Counted from the stretch's first letter, positions 9,371 through 16,631 are shown. The stretch: DNA of 32,237 bases from Paracoccaceae bacterium (GCA_022824005.1 JAJEBG010000036.1:1-32237); one strand, 5' to 3'. Program-made: numbers and translations. The notes: a model not told the origin generated them from the letters alone.

Positions 9371-10363
9371 TTAATTGACCGGACAGTTGTCGTCGTCAGT
9401 GTAGTTATGAACCATTAAGTCGCCAGCAATGACTTGCTGCCGCACCTCTGCGACTTTGTCTTTTGAGGCGCCGGAAATAAGGTCCTTGTTGTAGTCATCA
9501 AGCGCATACCCCACACCATCTTCGGCGAGGCCCAAGGCAAAAACACCCGACGGGATGTCAGGCCCAACTGTGAACGATTCCTCGACAATCAAGTCGACTC
9601 TCTTGATCATTGAGGTGAGCACTGAGCCGGGATGGATATAGTTTTGGTTCGCGTCAACACCGATTCCGTAAATACCGGCATCAGCCGCCGCTTGTAGGAC
9701 TCCTACACCTGTTCCACCGGCCGCATGATAGACGACATCAGCTCCCGCCGCGATTTGTGCTTTAGTGAGCTCACCCCCCTTGACCGGGTCATTCCAAGCG
9801 GAGGGTTCATTTCCTGTCATGTTTTGGATCACTTTGCTATCTGGATTGGCGGCTTTGACACCTTGCACATATCCGCAGGCAAATCGTCTAATTAATGGAA
9901 TATCCATTCCACCAACAAATCCCACAACATCCGTTTTTGTCGTGAGCCCCGCGAGATAGCCAACGAGGAACGAGCCTTCATGCTCTTTGAAAATGACCGA
10001 ACGCACATTTGGTTCGTCGACAACCGAGTCAATGATGACAAATTTTGTATCGGGAAATTCAGGAGCCACGGCGGAGAGTGACGTTTGAAAGGCAAAACCC
10101 GTCATAACCACGGGGTTGTTTCCGGCTCCGGCGAGTCTTCGAAGAGCTTGCTCACGTTGAGCTTGGGATTGCAGTTCGATTTCACGGTAATCTGAGCCAG
10201 ACTTGGCTTTCCAAGCTTCGGCACCACTGAATGCACTCTCATTATAGGACTTATCGAATTTACCGGCCAAGTCATAAATTATCGCAGGTTTTGCCATCGC
10301 TTGTGTCAGTGATGTGGCAGCTAGCACCGAGAGCACGGCTGCGAACCATTGAAAAATTTTCAT
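9371..10363 (-). CDS. BMP-family ABC transporter substrate-binding protein (PnrA-like)
   Basis: A 330-residue periplasmic binding protein. The signal peptide is MKIFQWFAAVLSVLAATSL... with cleavage after AMA. The start is fixed by GGAG 6 nt before the ATG. The mature part shows the family sequence IIYDLAGKFDKSYNESAFSG, VVDEPNVRSV, KEHEGSFLVGYLAG, GFVGGMDIPLIRRFACGY and AAGADVVYHAAGGTG, then GVDANQ. Characterised BMP/PnrA relatives bind purine nucleosides; others remain unassigned. There is no lipobox Cys, so it should be a soluble periplasmic protein. It heads the transporter genes and lies downstream of the oxygenase genes, so its ligand may be the oxygenase substrate or a related purine-like compound (inference). 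Confidence 0.92.
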   Translation of the reverse strand: MKIFQWFAAVLSVLAATSLTQAMAKPAIIYDLAGKFDKSYNESAFSGAEAWKAKSGSDYREIELQSQAQREQALRRLAGAGNNPVVMTGFAFQTSLSAVAPEFPDTKFVIIDSVVDEPNVRSVIFKEHEGSFLVGYLAGLTTKTDVVGFVGGMDIPLIRRFACGYVQGVKAANPDSKVIQNMTGNEPSAWNDPVKGGELTKAQIAAGADVVYHAAGGTGVGVLQAAADAGIYGIGVDANQNYIHPGSVLTSMIKRVDLIVEESFTVGPDIPSGVFALGLAEDGVGYALDDYNKDLISGASKDKVAEVRQQVIAGDLMVHNYTDDDNCPVN

Positions 10364-10527
10364 CCTTCTCTCCCATCAAGTTAAAATTGGCTCACGACAT
10401 TGAGCCCTTCATCTAATCTACGGGTTAACAGTGAAGATATATCACCATCTTATATTGAATTGGAGAACAGAAAAATCTGTTGACCAAGCCATCATTCGCC
10501 AAGCAGCGGTAAGTCTCGAATGGAAGG
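10364..10527 (-). promoter_or_regulatory. Probable leader/regulatory region of the transporter genes
   Basis: A 164-bp AT-rich gap upstream of the binding-protein gene. It contains the inverted repeat AACAGA-AAAA-TCTGTT (10466-10481) and, downstream of it on the minus strand, a TATAAG sequence that could serve as a -10 element. No well-spaced -35 was found. With the hairpin at 10855-10888 it may give the transporter its own promoter. Confidence 0.25.
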
Positions 10528-10818
10528 TTATGGAGTCGAGCCTGGGCTAGACCCGATATCTTCAACCTTCCATTCAACAACAAGACAATCATCTGGCGCA
10601 ATGCAGGCCGCCATTTCTAAGGCACCCAACAATGCCCCGGGGCCGGCCGCAACAACAATGGTTTGTTTAGGGGAAAGGTCAAGTGTGACCTGCAACGACA
10701 ATCTTTGCGCCCGCTCTTTCAAATAAGCCGACATTGATGGGGAAAAGCGACCTTTGAGTGTAAGCCGTTGTCGAACCCAAATGGCGTCGTTCTTGTCCGG
10801 CAACTGAGTGCGCATCAT
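10528..10818 (-). CDS. Small acylphosphatase-like protein lacking the catalytic signature
   Basis: A 96-residue protein. Its pattern follows the acylphosphatase fold: RLTLKGRF, a helix YLKERAQRLSLQ, then a strand TIVVAAGPGALLGALE and a final strand CLVVEWKVED. The canonical GRVQGVGFR phosphate loop is replaced by GRFSPSMSAY, and the usual Asn-containing loop after the first helix is also absent (TLDLSPKQ), so ordinary acylphosphate hydrolysis is unlikely. AGGAAAGG directly precedes two tandem ATGs (10818, 10815), which supports real translation. It lies between the GST and the binding-protein genes of the oxygenase/transport cluster and could be a structural or regulatory part of it. The family call rests on pattern reading only. 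Confidence 0.6.
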   Translation of the reverse strand: MMRTQLPDKNDAIWVRQRLTLKGRFSPSMSAYLKERAQRLSLQVTLDLSPKQTIVVAAGPGALLGALEMAACIAPDDCLVVEWKVEDIGSSPGSTP

Positions 10819-10854
10819 CCTTTCCTACAACGTCGATATCGGCTCTGACTCTTA

Positions 10855-10888
10855 AATCATAGTGGCTCCAATGTCAGCCACTATGATT
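10855..10888 (-). terminator. Perfect 13-bp hairpin between the GST and acylphosphatase-like genes
   Basis: AATCATAGTGGCT (10855-10867) and AGCCACTATGATT (10876-10888) are perfect inverted repeats around the 8-nt loop CCAATGTC. The stem begins 28 nt after the GST stop. Only a weak U tract follows on the minus strand (AUUUAAGAG), so it may be a leaky terminator, a processing site or a protein operator. It separates the oxygenase block from the genes that follow. Confidence 0.5.
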
Positions 10889-10915
10889 CCATCAAAATCT
10901 ATAGCAAAACATGGG

Positions 10916-11542
10916 TTATGCGAATTCAGGAATACCTGGCATTGTTAGAAAATTTGGAAGCCGTCGGAAGTCTCGCATCCAGTTGCGCAAATGGGGAAAA
11001 GCCTCATGGTCGATTCCCACATAATTGGACAAGGCGGCATCGGGAAAACAGGCAATATCAGCAATGGTTGGTGTCTCGCCAACAATCCAAGAATGTCCCA
11101 TCATTGACCTTTCAGCCAATTGGTCATCAAGAATTGTCAGCGCCTGACGTCCTTTGTCGATCTCGGGAGCAGAAAATGTTGCCGAGGAGTCGACGAGACG
11201 GTCGGCGGCGGCGGCCACCAGATTGTTTCCGGCAAAGGCCAACCACATCATAATTTGAGAAAATTTAGTGGCGTCTCTGTCAGGAAGCCAACTCGCTGAG
11301 GGGTCATATTTCTTAGCGATGTAACTCAAAATCGCTTGTGAATCTCGAAGCCGAACACGGCCATCCTCTAGAATCGGTAATTGTCCGAGTGGGTTAATGT
11401 CGAGGAAATCAGGTTGTTTGTGCTCAAGGCCAGGATAGAAATCAACGGGGACGATTTCATAGTCCAATTTAAGAAAACCCAAGAGAAGGCGCACTTTGTA
11501 GCAGTTGCCCGAAAGCCCATAATTGTAAAGTTTCAAACCCAT
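10916..11542 (-). CDS. Glutathione S-transferase family protein (possible NdmE-like partner)
   Basis: A 208-residue soluble GST-fold protein. The N-terminal thioredoxin-like domain has LKLYNYGLSGNCYKVRLLLG, the cis-Pro region NPLGQLPIL and the DSQAI glutathione-binding turn. The C-terminal helical domain contains the N-cap-like segment TIADIACFPDA. Its ATG follows the TAA of the Rieske-less oxygenase with no gap, and GAAGGG lies 6 nt upstream, so the two are coupled. In the methylxanthine N-demethylase system NdmC works with a GST-like structural protein, NdmE. The same adjacency here suggests that this protein is a structural subunit rather than a detoxifying transferase (inference). An ordinary GST role cannot be excluded. 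Confidence 0.9.
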   Translation of the reverse strand: MGLKLYNYGLSGNCYKVRLLLGFLKLDYEIVPVDFYPGLEHKQPDFLDINPLGQLPILEDGRVRLRDSQAILSYIAKKYDPSASWLPDRDATKFSQIMMWLAFAGNNLVAAAADRLVDSSATFSAPEIDKGRQALTILDDQLAERSMMGHSWIVGETPTIADIACFPDAALSNYVGIDHEAFPHLRNWMRDFRRLPNFLTMPGIPEFA

Positions 11543-12427
11543 TTATGACCCTTCAACAGATTGCAGGCCAAATCTGACACCGCTAGATTTCAGCCAACGG
11601 CGATAAGCAATGGAGCTCAAATCGGCCCGAGTCGGTGTTTCGGATCTTGGTGTGAGTGGCATCAGTTTGGGGCGTTGGTTTTCAAGAATGATACCGTCTT
11701 GGACAAAAATCGACTGCTGAAAGTCAATAATGTCCGTCTTTGTCGAAACATTGTCAAGGATGGCCATCGGCATATAGCAGAGGCAATCGGTCTCAGAGAG
11801 AGGTTGGATGAAGAGGCAAATGGCATCGAAACGGCCCGCAAAATTCATCGCCGACTTGTAGAGCATGACGCTGAAGGGAGATAGGATACGGTATGAATAA
11901 TGGGCCATTAATCCCTGACCCGACGCGGCCGCCGACTTTGAGGCCGTCGGCTGAAAAAACTGACAATCAACAGCCCATATTTCATCGGTCTCTGGATGAT
12001 ATTCAGTTTTGTAAGAGAGAACTTCAGGCCGGTCGATACTGCCCAATACGTCTGTGTGGACGAAGCAAAAGTGTGCCATATCAAGAAAGTTCTCAACAAT
12101 TCGGCAGGGACTGGTACGCACTCTAAATGAACCGCAATGGATGATCCGACGATCATCTTCGCTGAATTCGGCAATTTGAGGGAGGGGACGGGGAGAATCA
12201 CCGAGGGTCGAAAACAGCGTGTCAAATCTTTGAACAATGGGAATGGTTGCCATCTCGCTGTTATCATCGGCGAGGCGATGAGCCGTGATTTGTGAATGAT
12301 CATCTCGGCTCAGGCGGATTCTCTGATCCAATAATGTCGTGTCATAGGTCGACTCTGGCCTGATTTGATTGGGATAGGCCACGGGATACCATTGCCTCAA
12401 GGTCGTCATGTCGGAGGTGACAGTCAT
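11543..12427 (-). CDS. Rieske-less mononuclear iron oxygenase (NdmC/VanA-like catalytic subunit)
   Basis: A 294-residue protein resembling the catalytic part of VanA/Ndm-type oxygenases. Residues 8-42 (TTLRQWYPVAYPNQIRPES to LLDQRIRLSRD) match the family N-terminus, but the C-x-H...C-x2-H Rieske cluster region that should follow is missing. The catalytic domain is complete: VENFLDMAHFCFVH gives iron ligands H119 and H124, VQDGIILENQRP near 242-252 offers a carboxylate ligand (D244 the likely one), and the C-terminus has ETPTRADLSSIAYRRWL. The ATG at 12427 is chosen because it overlaps the Rieske gene's TGA (ATGA). An upstream extension in the same frame would run inside that gene. It must receive electrons from another protein, most simply its upstream neighbour. 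NdmC is a known relative lacking the Rieske cluster. Substrate unknown. Confidence 0.85.
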   Translation of the reverse strand: MTVTSDMTTLRQWYPVAYPNQIRPESTYDTTLLDQRIRLSRDDHSQITAHRLADDNSEMATIPIVQRFDTLFSTLGDSPRPLPQIAEFSEDDRRIIHCGSFRVRTSPCRIVENFLDMAHFCFVHTDVLGSIDRPEVLSYKTEYHPETDEIWAVDCQFFQPTASKSAAASGQGLMAHYSYRILSPFSVMLYKSAMNFAGRFDAICLFIQPLSETDCLCYMPMAILDNVSTKTDIIDFQQSIFVQDGIILENQRPKLMPLTPRSETPTRADLSSIAYRRWLKSSGVRFGLQSVEGS

Positions 12428-13059
12428 TTTACCATCTCTGTGATGACGTGACGCCATCTGACCATTCGTCGCGCGGTGTCGAGTCGAATACGCCGCGACC
12501 GATGACGTGTGCTCATGTGTAAGGCGCATTGTCTCCCGCTTCGGGTTTGGAGCCCACAGGCAAACATTTGATCATCTGAAAGGTAGATGTCCCCTGATTC
12601 TTCGAACGAAATGGCTGTCAGTTGATTGAGTTTCGAGACAATATCTTCTTGCGGGAAATCAAAAAATAGGCTTCGCACCGGCTGCCATTGATGTGTCGAG
12701 GGACTGGATTTTTGTGTGTCTGAAACAGCAAAAATCAACCCAAATTTTTCAATCACAGGTAGCGTATCGACGCACAGCGTTGTCGGGGGTTCAAGATCGG
12801 GATGGGCCGGAATTTTTTGACAACTGCCATCGGAGCGGAACTCCCAGCCATGGTAGAGGCATTTGAGGTGATTTTCTCTGATAAACCCAAAACTCAAACG
12901 CATGCCACGGTGTGGGCAGCGGTCTCTCCAAAGGTGGGCAACGCCATCATTTCCTCGCCAAAGCGCGAATTCTTTCTCATGGAGGATAACTGGATGAACG
13001 TCTCCGGGTCGAATATTGCCCGACAATGCCACTGACTGGGGTTGACGAAATAAGGTCAC
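12424..13059 (-). CDS. Stand-alone Rieske [2Fe-2S] protein, probable electron donor to the adjacent oxygenase
   Basis: A 211-residue soluble protein. Its N-terminal Rieske domain has C48-P-H50-R-G and C67-L-Y-H70-G-W, the four cluster ligands. The C-terminal ~100 residues (PVRSLFFDFPQEDIV, then QLTAISFEESGDIYL and a basic tail) match no domain I recognise and contain no mononuclear iron site. No signal peptide or membrane segment is seen, so it is not a cytochrome bc1-type Rieske. It starts at a GTG, without a good ribosome-binding site, and its TGA overlaps the ATG of the Rieske-less oxygenase. Together the two genes supply the parts of one normal Rieske oxygenase on two chains. No flavin/ferredoxin reductase is encoded in the window, so reduction must come from elsewhere. 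Confidence 0.88.
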   Translation of the reverse strand: MTLFRQPQSVALSGNIRPGDVHPVILHEKEFALWRGNDGVAHLWRDRCPHRGMRLSFGFIRENHLKCLYHGWEFRSDGSCQKIPAHPDLEPPTTLCVDTLPVIEKFGLIFAVSDTQKSSPSTHQWQPVRSLFFDFPQEDIVSKLNQLTAISFEESGDIYLSDDQMFACGLQTRSGRQCALHMSTRHRSRRIRLDTARRMVRWRHVITEMVK

Positions 13060-13106
13060 GGCAAAGAGTCTTTATCGTGTATTTCACAGAAAATGGACTG
13101 CATTGG

Positions 13107-13112
13107 ATTATA
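13107..13112 (-). promoter_or_regulatory. Candidate -10 element for the Rieske/oxygenase operon
   Basis: A perfect TATAAT on the minus strand about 48 nt before the GTG of the Rieske gene would give a leader of roughly 40 nt. The position 17 nt upstream (GGTCGG) does not resemble a -35 box, so an activator may be needed if this promoter is real. Confidence 0.3.
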
Positions 13113-13301
13113 ATTTCGTCGCTGGGTTTCCGACCGACGGGGTGTAAGTAGGATTGAAGACAGAACCTGAAACGCGTGCACCATAGCCAAGAGATGATTG
13201 AAATTCAAACGCATGGAAATTCTGGCCCTACCCTCCCAAAAACAGTTCATTATGACCAGCACACCAACCCAAAAACTTCCGTGAATATCATTAGACTCAT
13301 A

Positions 13302-13337
13302 AATCGGTGAGAAATTTGAGTCAGTTTCAAACCGATT
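13302..13337 (-). terminator. Weak hairpin directly after tsaB
   Basis: AATCGGT and ACCGATT form a 7-bp inverted repeat with a 22-nt loop, starting right after the tsaB stop. There is no proper U run, so termination is only a possibility. No gene is called between 13060 and 13338. A 68-codon minus-strand frame (13056-13262, GTG start) ends by overlapping the Rieske start as GTGA, but it has no family signature. Confidence 0.25.
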
Positions 13338-13338
13338 A

Positions 13339-13947
13339 TTAAACAGCCTCTGAGTGATAATTAGGAACGGGCGGATCGGCCAATGACAAGTTCGCCATTG
13401 AAGCCACTTTCATCGCCGCGGCTTCAGCCATCGACCATTTGGGTTTTTGCCAATGACAACCCCAGAATTTCGCCGCTCGTTGCGCCATATCTTGACCGAT
13501 GACGATGGTTTCCGCTGAAGGCCTTGGCAAGTTCTCAAGACGACCAAACTCCATCTTTCCATTCGGCAACGTTTGAGAATGAGCTCGGCCATGAGGGGCC
13601 TCGAAGAGGGCATGGCAGGGGGAAGAGTTGCTCCCATAGGCGATAGCTTCAAAACTGGAGATACCAACGGCAGGTTTATTCAACGATAGCGACAATCCTC
13701 GGGCGGCGGATATCGCCAGCCGAATGCCCGTTGAATGACCAGGGCCCGTTATGACGGCTAGAGCATCAATGTCGTGCCATGACCGCCCGGCTTGTGATAA
13801 CAATTCAAAACACATGGGAAAGAGGCGTTCAGCACGTCCCCGCTCTTGAGTCTCGCAGATTTTTCCGACCGTTTTTCCATTGGAAACCAAGGCAACTGAA
13901 CATTTTTGGCCGCACGTGTCGATCCCAAGAACGAGACGTTTAGGCAA
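13339..13947 (-). CDS. tsaB: tRNA threonylcarbamoyladenosine biosynthesis protein TsaB
   Basis: TsaB is the inactive paralogue of TsaD that scaffolds the TsaBDE complex making t6A37 in ANN-decoding tRNAs. The 202-residue protein shows the ASKHA-fold start LVLGIDTCGQKCSVALV, RGRAERLFPM, ITGPGHSTGIRLAISAARGLSLSL and VGISSFEAIA. The usual GPGSFTGLR loop reads GPGHSTGIR here. The start is TTG, preceded by GTGAGG 7 nt upstream and overlapping the nfu stop by 8 nt, so the genes are coupled. In many alphaproteobacteria rimI, fur and miaB follow tsaB; here none does. Confidence 0.93.
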   Translation of the reverse strand: MPKRLVLGIDTCGQKCSVALVSNGKTVGKICETQERGRAERLFPMCFELLSQAGRSWHDIDALAVITGPGHSTGIRLAISAARGLSLSLNKPAVGISSFEAIAYGSNSSPCHALFEAPHGRAHSQTLPNGKMEFGRLENLPRPSAETIVIGQDMAQRAAKFWGCHWQKPKWSMAEAAAMKVASMANLSLADPPVPNYHSEAV

Positions 13948-14500
13948 CGACAGGCCTCACCTCAACGACTTCGGGAATGAAGTGGCGGAGGAGGTTTTCA
14001 ATGCCCATTTTCAATGTGATCGTCGATGAGGGACATCCAGCACAGGCCCCTTGCATATGGAGGTAGACGACACCCTTCTCAAAACCATGAAACGTGATGT
14101 CTCCCCCATCTTGTGCGACCGCTGGGCGAACTCTCGTATCAAGGAGTTCCTTGATTTGCCCGACAATTTTGGAGTCTGGCGTATCGTCTTCCTTTTCACA
14201 AGAACTCATAGTCGAAGGATCAATGATCGGCTGGCCTGATTGAAACTGTTCCATAATGGCACCGAGGATGGCCGGTTTTATATGTGACCATTCCACCCCG
14301 TCGGCTTTCGTGACGGAGATAAAATCATGACCGTAGAATATCCTTGTGACACCTGTGATCTGGAATAACCGCGACGCGAGCGATGACTTTTTTGCAGTTT
14401 CGAGCGTTGGAAAGTCGGCCGTCCCTGTCTCCATGACGGTGTCGCCGGGCAAAAATTTCATGGTCGCCGGATTGGGTGTGTGTTCGGTTTGAATAAACAT
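13940..14500 (-). CDS. NifU/Nfu-family iron-sulfur cluster carrier protein
   Basis: A 186-residue Fe-S scaffold/carrier of the alphaproteobacterial and mitochondrial NFU1 type. The Nfu N-terminal domain starts MFIQTEHTPNPATMKFLPG. The C-terminal NifU domain contains the cluster-binding C-x2-C in QGACAGCPSSTITLKMG. It transfers [4Fe-4S] clusters to client enzymes in the cytosol. The ATG at 14500 is preferred over the GTG at 14524, because the domain begins there and the promoter upstream places the transcript start near 14522. AGAGG lies 11 nt before the ATG. It is coupled to tsaB downstream and follows the universal stress protein gene, an arrangement typical of alphaproteobacteria. Confidence 0.95.
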   Translation of the reverse strand: MFIQTEHTPNPATMKFLPGDTVMETGTADFPTLETAKKSSLASRLFQITGVTRIFYGHDFISVTKADGVEWSHIKPAILGAIMEQFQSGQPIIDPSTMSSCEKEDDTPDSKIVGQIKELLDTRVRPAVAQDGGDITFHGFEKGVVYLHMQGACAGCPSSTITLKMGIENLLRHFIPEVVEVRPVVA

Positions 14501-14528
14501 CTGATGATTCACCTCTCTTGACACATCT

Positions 14529-14557
14529 ATATTGGCTACTCGCGGGTCTTATGTCAA
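14529..14557 (-). promoter_or_regulatory. Probable sigma-70-type promoter of nfu-tsaB
   Basis: Minus strand: a perfect TTGACA (14552-14557), a 17-nt spacer and CAATAT (14529-14534). The predicted start is about 20 nt before the nfu ATG, just ahead of the AGAGG ribosome-binding site. Confidence 0.45.
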
Positions 14558-14655
14558 ACGGCGTTATTTTAGCCGATGCGACAATTGCCGATGGCTCAAG
14601 ATGGTGAGACGTATTGTTCGTCACATCGGCTCTGAAGCCTCAAATAGGCTACGTG

Positions 14656-15111
14656 TCAGGCGATGGCCGCAAGCCTTTTTTTGTCAAGTTGACCCGGAAC
14701 AATGGTCACCGGGATGGGAAGCGTGCCCGACGAGCGGCTCAGATTTGAAACCAAGGGGCCAGGACCATCCCTTGAAGCTCCGGCGGCCAAAATCAAAGAG
14801 CAAATTTCCGTATCTTCTTCAATTTGAGCCAGGATTTCTGACTCCGGAAGGCCCTTGCGGATGGCCAATTCAGGAGAGATGCCATAACCTTTTCGCATCC
14901 CTTCAGCAAAGGTATTAAAATGAATGCGGATGCGCTCTCGGGCCTCATCTTCCATGATATTGCCGACGCCGCCCCAATATTTGAACTCTTCTGGGGATAT
15001 GATGGAAAGGATGATAACGCCCCCGTTTGTTCTTGCGGCACGCAGGGCCGCAAAACGCATCGCATTCGCGCATTCGTTGCTATCATCAAGGATCACTAGA
15101 AACTTTTGCAT
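14656..15111 (-). CDS. Universal stress protein, UspA family
   Basis: A 151-residue single-domain Usp. It begins MQKFLVILDDSNECANAMRFA (strand 1 plus the ATP/helix region). LIRKGLPESEILAQI-type and SLILAAGASRDGPGPLVSNL segments follow, then the last strand PIPVTIVPG. The usual G-x2-G-x9-G(S/T) nucleotide loop is only partly kept (GASRDGPGPLVS), so ATP binding is uncertain. The ATG at 15111 is chosen because AAAGGAGGAG lies directly before it; an in-frame ATG 21 nt upstream (15132) has no such site. It lies 155 bp upstream of nfu, but nfu has its own promoter. Confidence 0.9.
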   Translation of the reverse strand: MQKFLVILDDSNECANAMRFAALRAARTNGGVIILSIISPEEFKYWGGVGNIMEDEARERIRIHFNTFAEGMRKGYGISPELAIRKGLPESEILAQIEEDTEICSLILAAGASRDGPGPLVSNLSRSSGTLPIPVTIVPGQLDKKRLAAIA

Positions 15112-15182
15112 CTCTCCTCCTTTAGGGTGCATGTTTAACCCATCAAACCATTGATGAGTTTGTGACGCCTAATCGTCAAAAA

Positions 15183-16631
15183 TTAATGCGCAAGTTGAAT
15201 CGCTTCATTGGCGTTGCCCGCAGCATCAACACTAAAAATCTTGCCCGGATTCATGATGTTGAGCGGATCAAAAGCCTGTTTGACGCGTGACATCCAATCG
15301 ACGGACCCCTCCATTTCTTTCGCCAAATAATTTATTTTTCCTTGTCCCACCCCATGTTCACCGGTGCAAGTTCCTCCCATCTTGATGGCGAGTTCGGCTA
15401 ACCACGTGACAAAAGTGCCCGCCTTTTTTCTTTCTGACATGTTATCCCCGTCAATGAGAAGCAACATGTGAAAATTCCCATCTCCAGCATGTCCAACAAT
15501 CGGGGCTGTGATACCAAAAGAGCGGGCTTTTTCCTGCGCTTGGGTAACGCAGTCAGCGAGGAAGGATATGGGAACGCACACATCGGTGGTCAGACACATA
15601 GCTCCCGGTCGCAACCTTAGAGTGGCCCAATAAGCGTCATGACGTGCTTGCCAGAGCCGATTGCGATCTTGTGGATTGGCAGACCATTCAAATTCTGAGC
15701 CGCCGCAATCGGCACAAATCGTGCCGCAACGGTCCGCTTGTTCGGCGACATAGGCTGAACTGCCATGAAATTCCAGAAGCAGGAGTGTCTTTTCTGGAAG
15801 AGTCAAGCCCGAGTAAGCATTCACAGCTTTTACGGTCAGTTCATCTAGCAACTCAATTCGCGCCACCGGCACACCGAATTGAATCGTATCAATGACCGAC
15901 TGGCAAGCATCGCGAATATCATCAAAACAACAGCTAGCCGATGAAATCGCTTCTGGAATGCCATGAAGGCGAAGGGTCAGTTCAGTAATCAATCCCAGGG
16001 TTCCTTCAGAGCCAACCAGCAAACGAGTGAGATCATAACCGGCAGAACTTTTTCGGGCTCTTTGACCCGTTGAGATCACGCGGCCATCCGCCATCACCGC
16101 TTGCAAAGCTAAAACATTCTCCCGCATGGTGCCGTAGCGAACAGCGTTGGTACCCGACGCCCGTGTCGCGGCCATTCCACCGAGACTCGCATCGGCACCG
16201 GGGTCAATGGCAAAGAAAAGTCCCGTATCGCGCAAATGTTCGTTGAGAGCCTTGCGGGTGATACCGGGTTGCACGACACAATCAAGGTCATCCGAGTTAA
16301 CCTCAAGCACTTGATTCATGTGGCTAAAATCAACTGAAACGCCACCGAGGGGAGCATTGACATGGCCCTCAAGCGACGTACCTGTTCCAAAACCGATGAC
16401 CGGCAATTGATAGCGTGCACACACCTTAACGATTTCGGAGACATCTTGAGTATTGTTCGGGAAGGCCACAGCATCGGGCATTTGCGGCTCAATCATTGTC
16501 GTCGAGTGGCAGTGGTGCTGACGTATCGACTCGCCGACCGCTAACCTCTCACCGAGCATTTGCTGAAGGACGCCGATAGCATTTTTCTTTGCCGAGATGA
16601 CGCTCTTGCTATTTGGTGATGACAACCCCAC
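15183..16631 (-). CDS. FAD-linked D-lactate/2-hydroxyacid dehydrogenase (GlcD/DLD-like)
   Basis: A 482-residue flavoprotein of the FAD_binding_4 plus FAD-oxidase_C type. Motifs: PVIGFGTGTSLEGHVNAP, VQPGITRKALNEHL, DPGADASLGGMAATRASGTNAVRYG (FAD-binding core), AGYDLTRLLVGSEGTLGLITE, PIVGHAGDGNFHML, and CTGEHGVGQGK with NPGKIF at the C-terminus. Relatives oxidise D-lactate, glycolate or D-2-hydroxyglutarate with electrons passed to cytochrome c or quinone; the pattern is closest to DLD-type D-lactate dehydrogenase. The GTG at 16631 is supported by AAGGAG 6 nt upstream. It is divergent from the CoxG-like gene, with 138 bp between. Confidence 0.9.
   Translation of the reverse strand: MGLSSPNSKSVISAKKNAIGVLQQMLGERLAVGESIRQHHCHSTTMIEPQMPDAVAFPNNTQDVSEIVKVCARYQLPVIGFGTGTSLEGHVNAPLGGVSVDFSHMNQVLEVNSDDLDCVVQPGITRKALNEHLRDTGLFFAIDPGADASLGGMAATRASGTNAVRYGTMRENVLALQAVMADGRVISTGQRARKSSAGYDLTRLLVGSEGTLGLITELTLRLHGIPEAISSASCCFDDIRDACQSVIDTIQFGVPVARIELLDELTVKAVNAYSGLTLPEKTLLLLEFHGSSAYVAEQADRCGTICADCGGSEFEWSANPQDRNRLWQARHDAYWATLRLRPGAMCLTTDVCVPISFLADCVTQAQEKARSFGITAPIVGHAGDGNFHMLLLIDGDNMSERKKAGTFVTWLAELAIKMGGTCTGEHGVGQGKINYLAKEMEGSVDWMSRVKQAFDPLNIMNPGKIFSVDAAGNANEAIQLAH

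Noticed and set aside
12428-12529. Longer N-terminus for the Rieske-less oxygenase
   Set aside because: The extra residues are translated from within the Rieske gene in another frame and have no family similarity; the ATGA overlap gives a natural start at 12427.
15141-15156. CATCAA-ACCA-TTGATG inverted repeat between the D-lactate dehydrogenase-like gene and the universal stress gene
   Set aside because: Only 6-bp AT-rich arms and no U run; within chance expectation.
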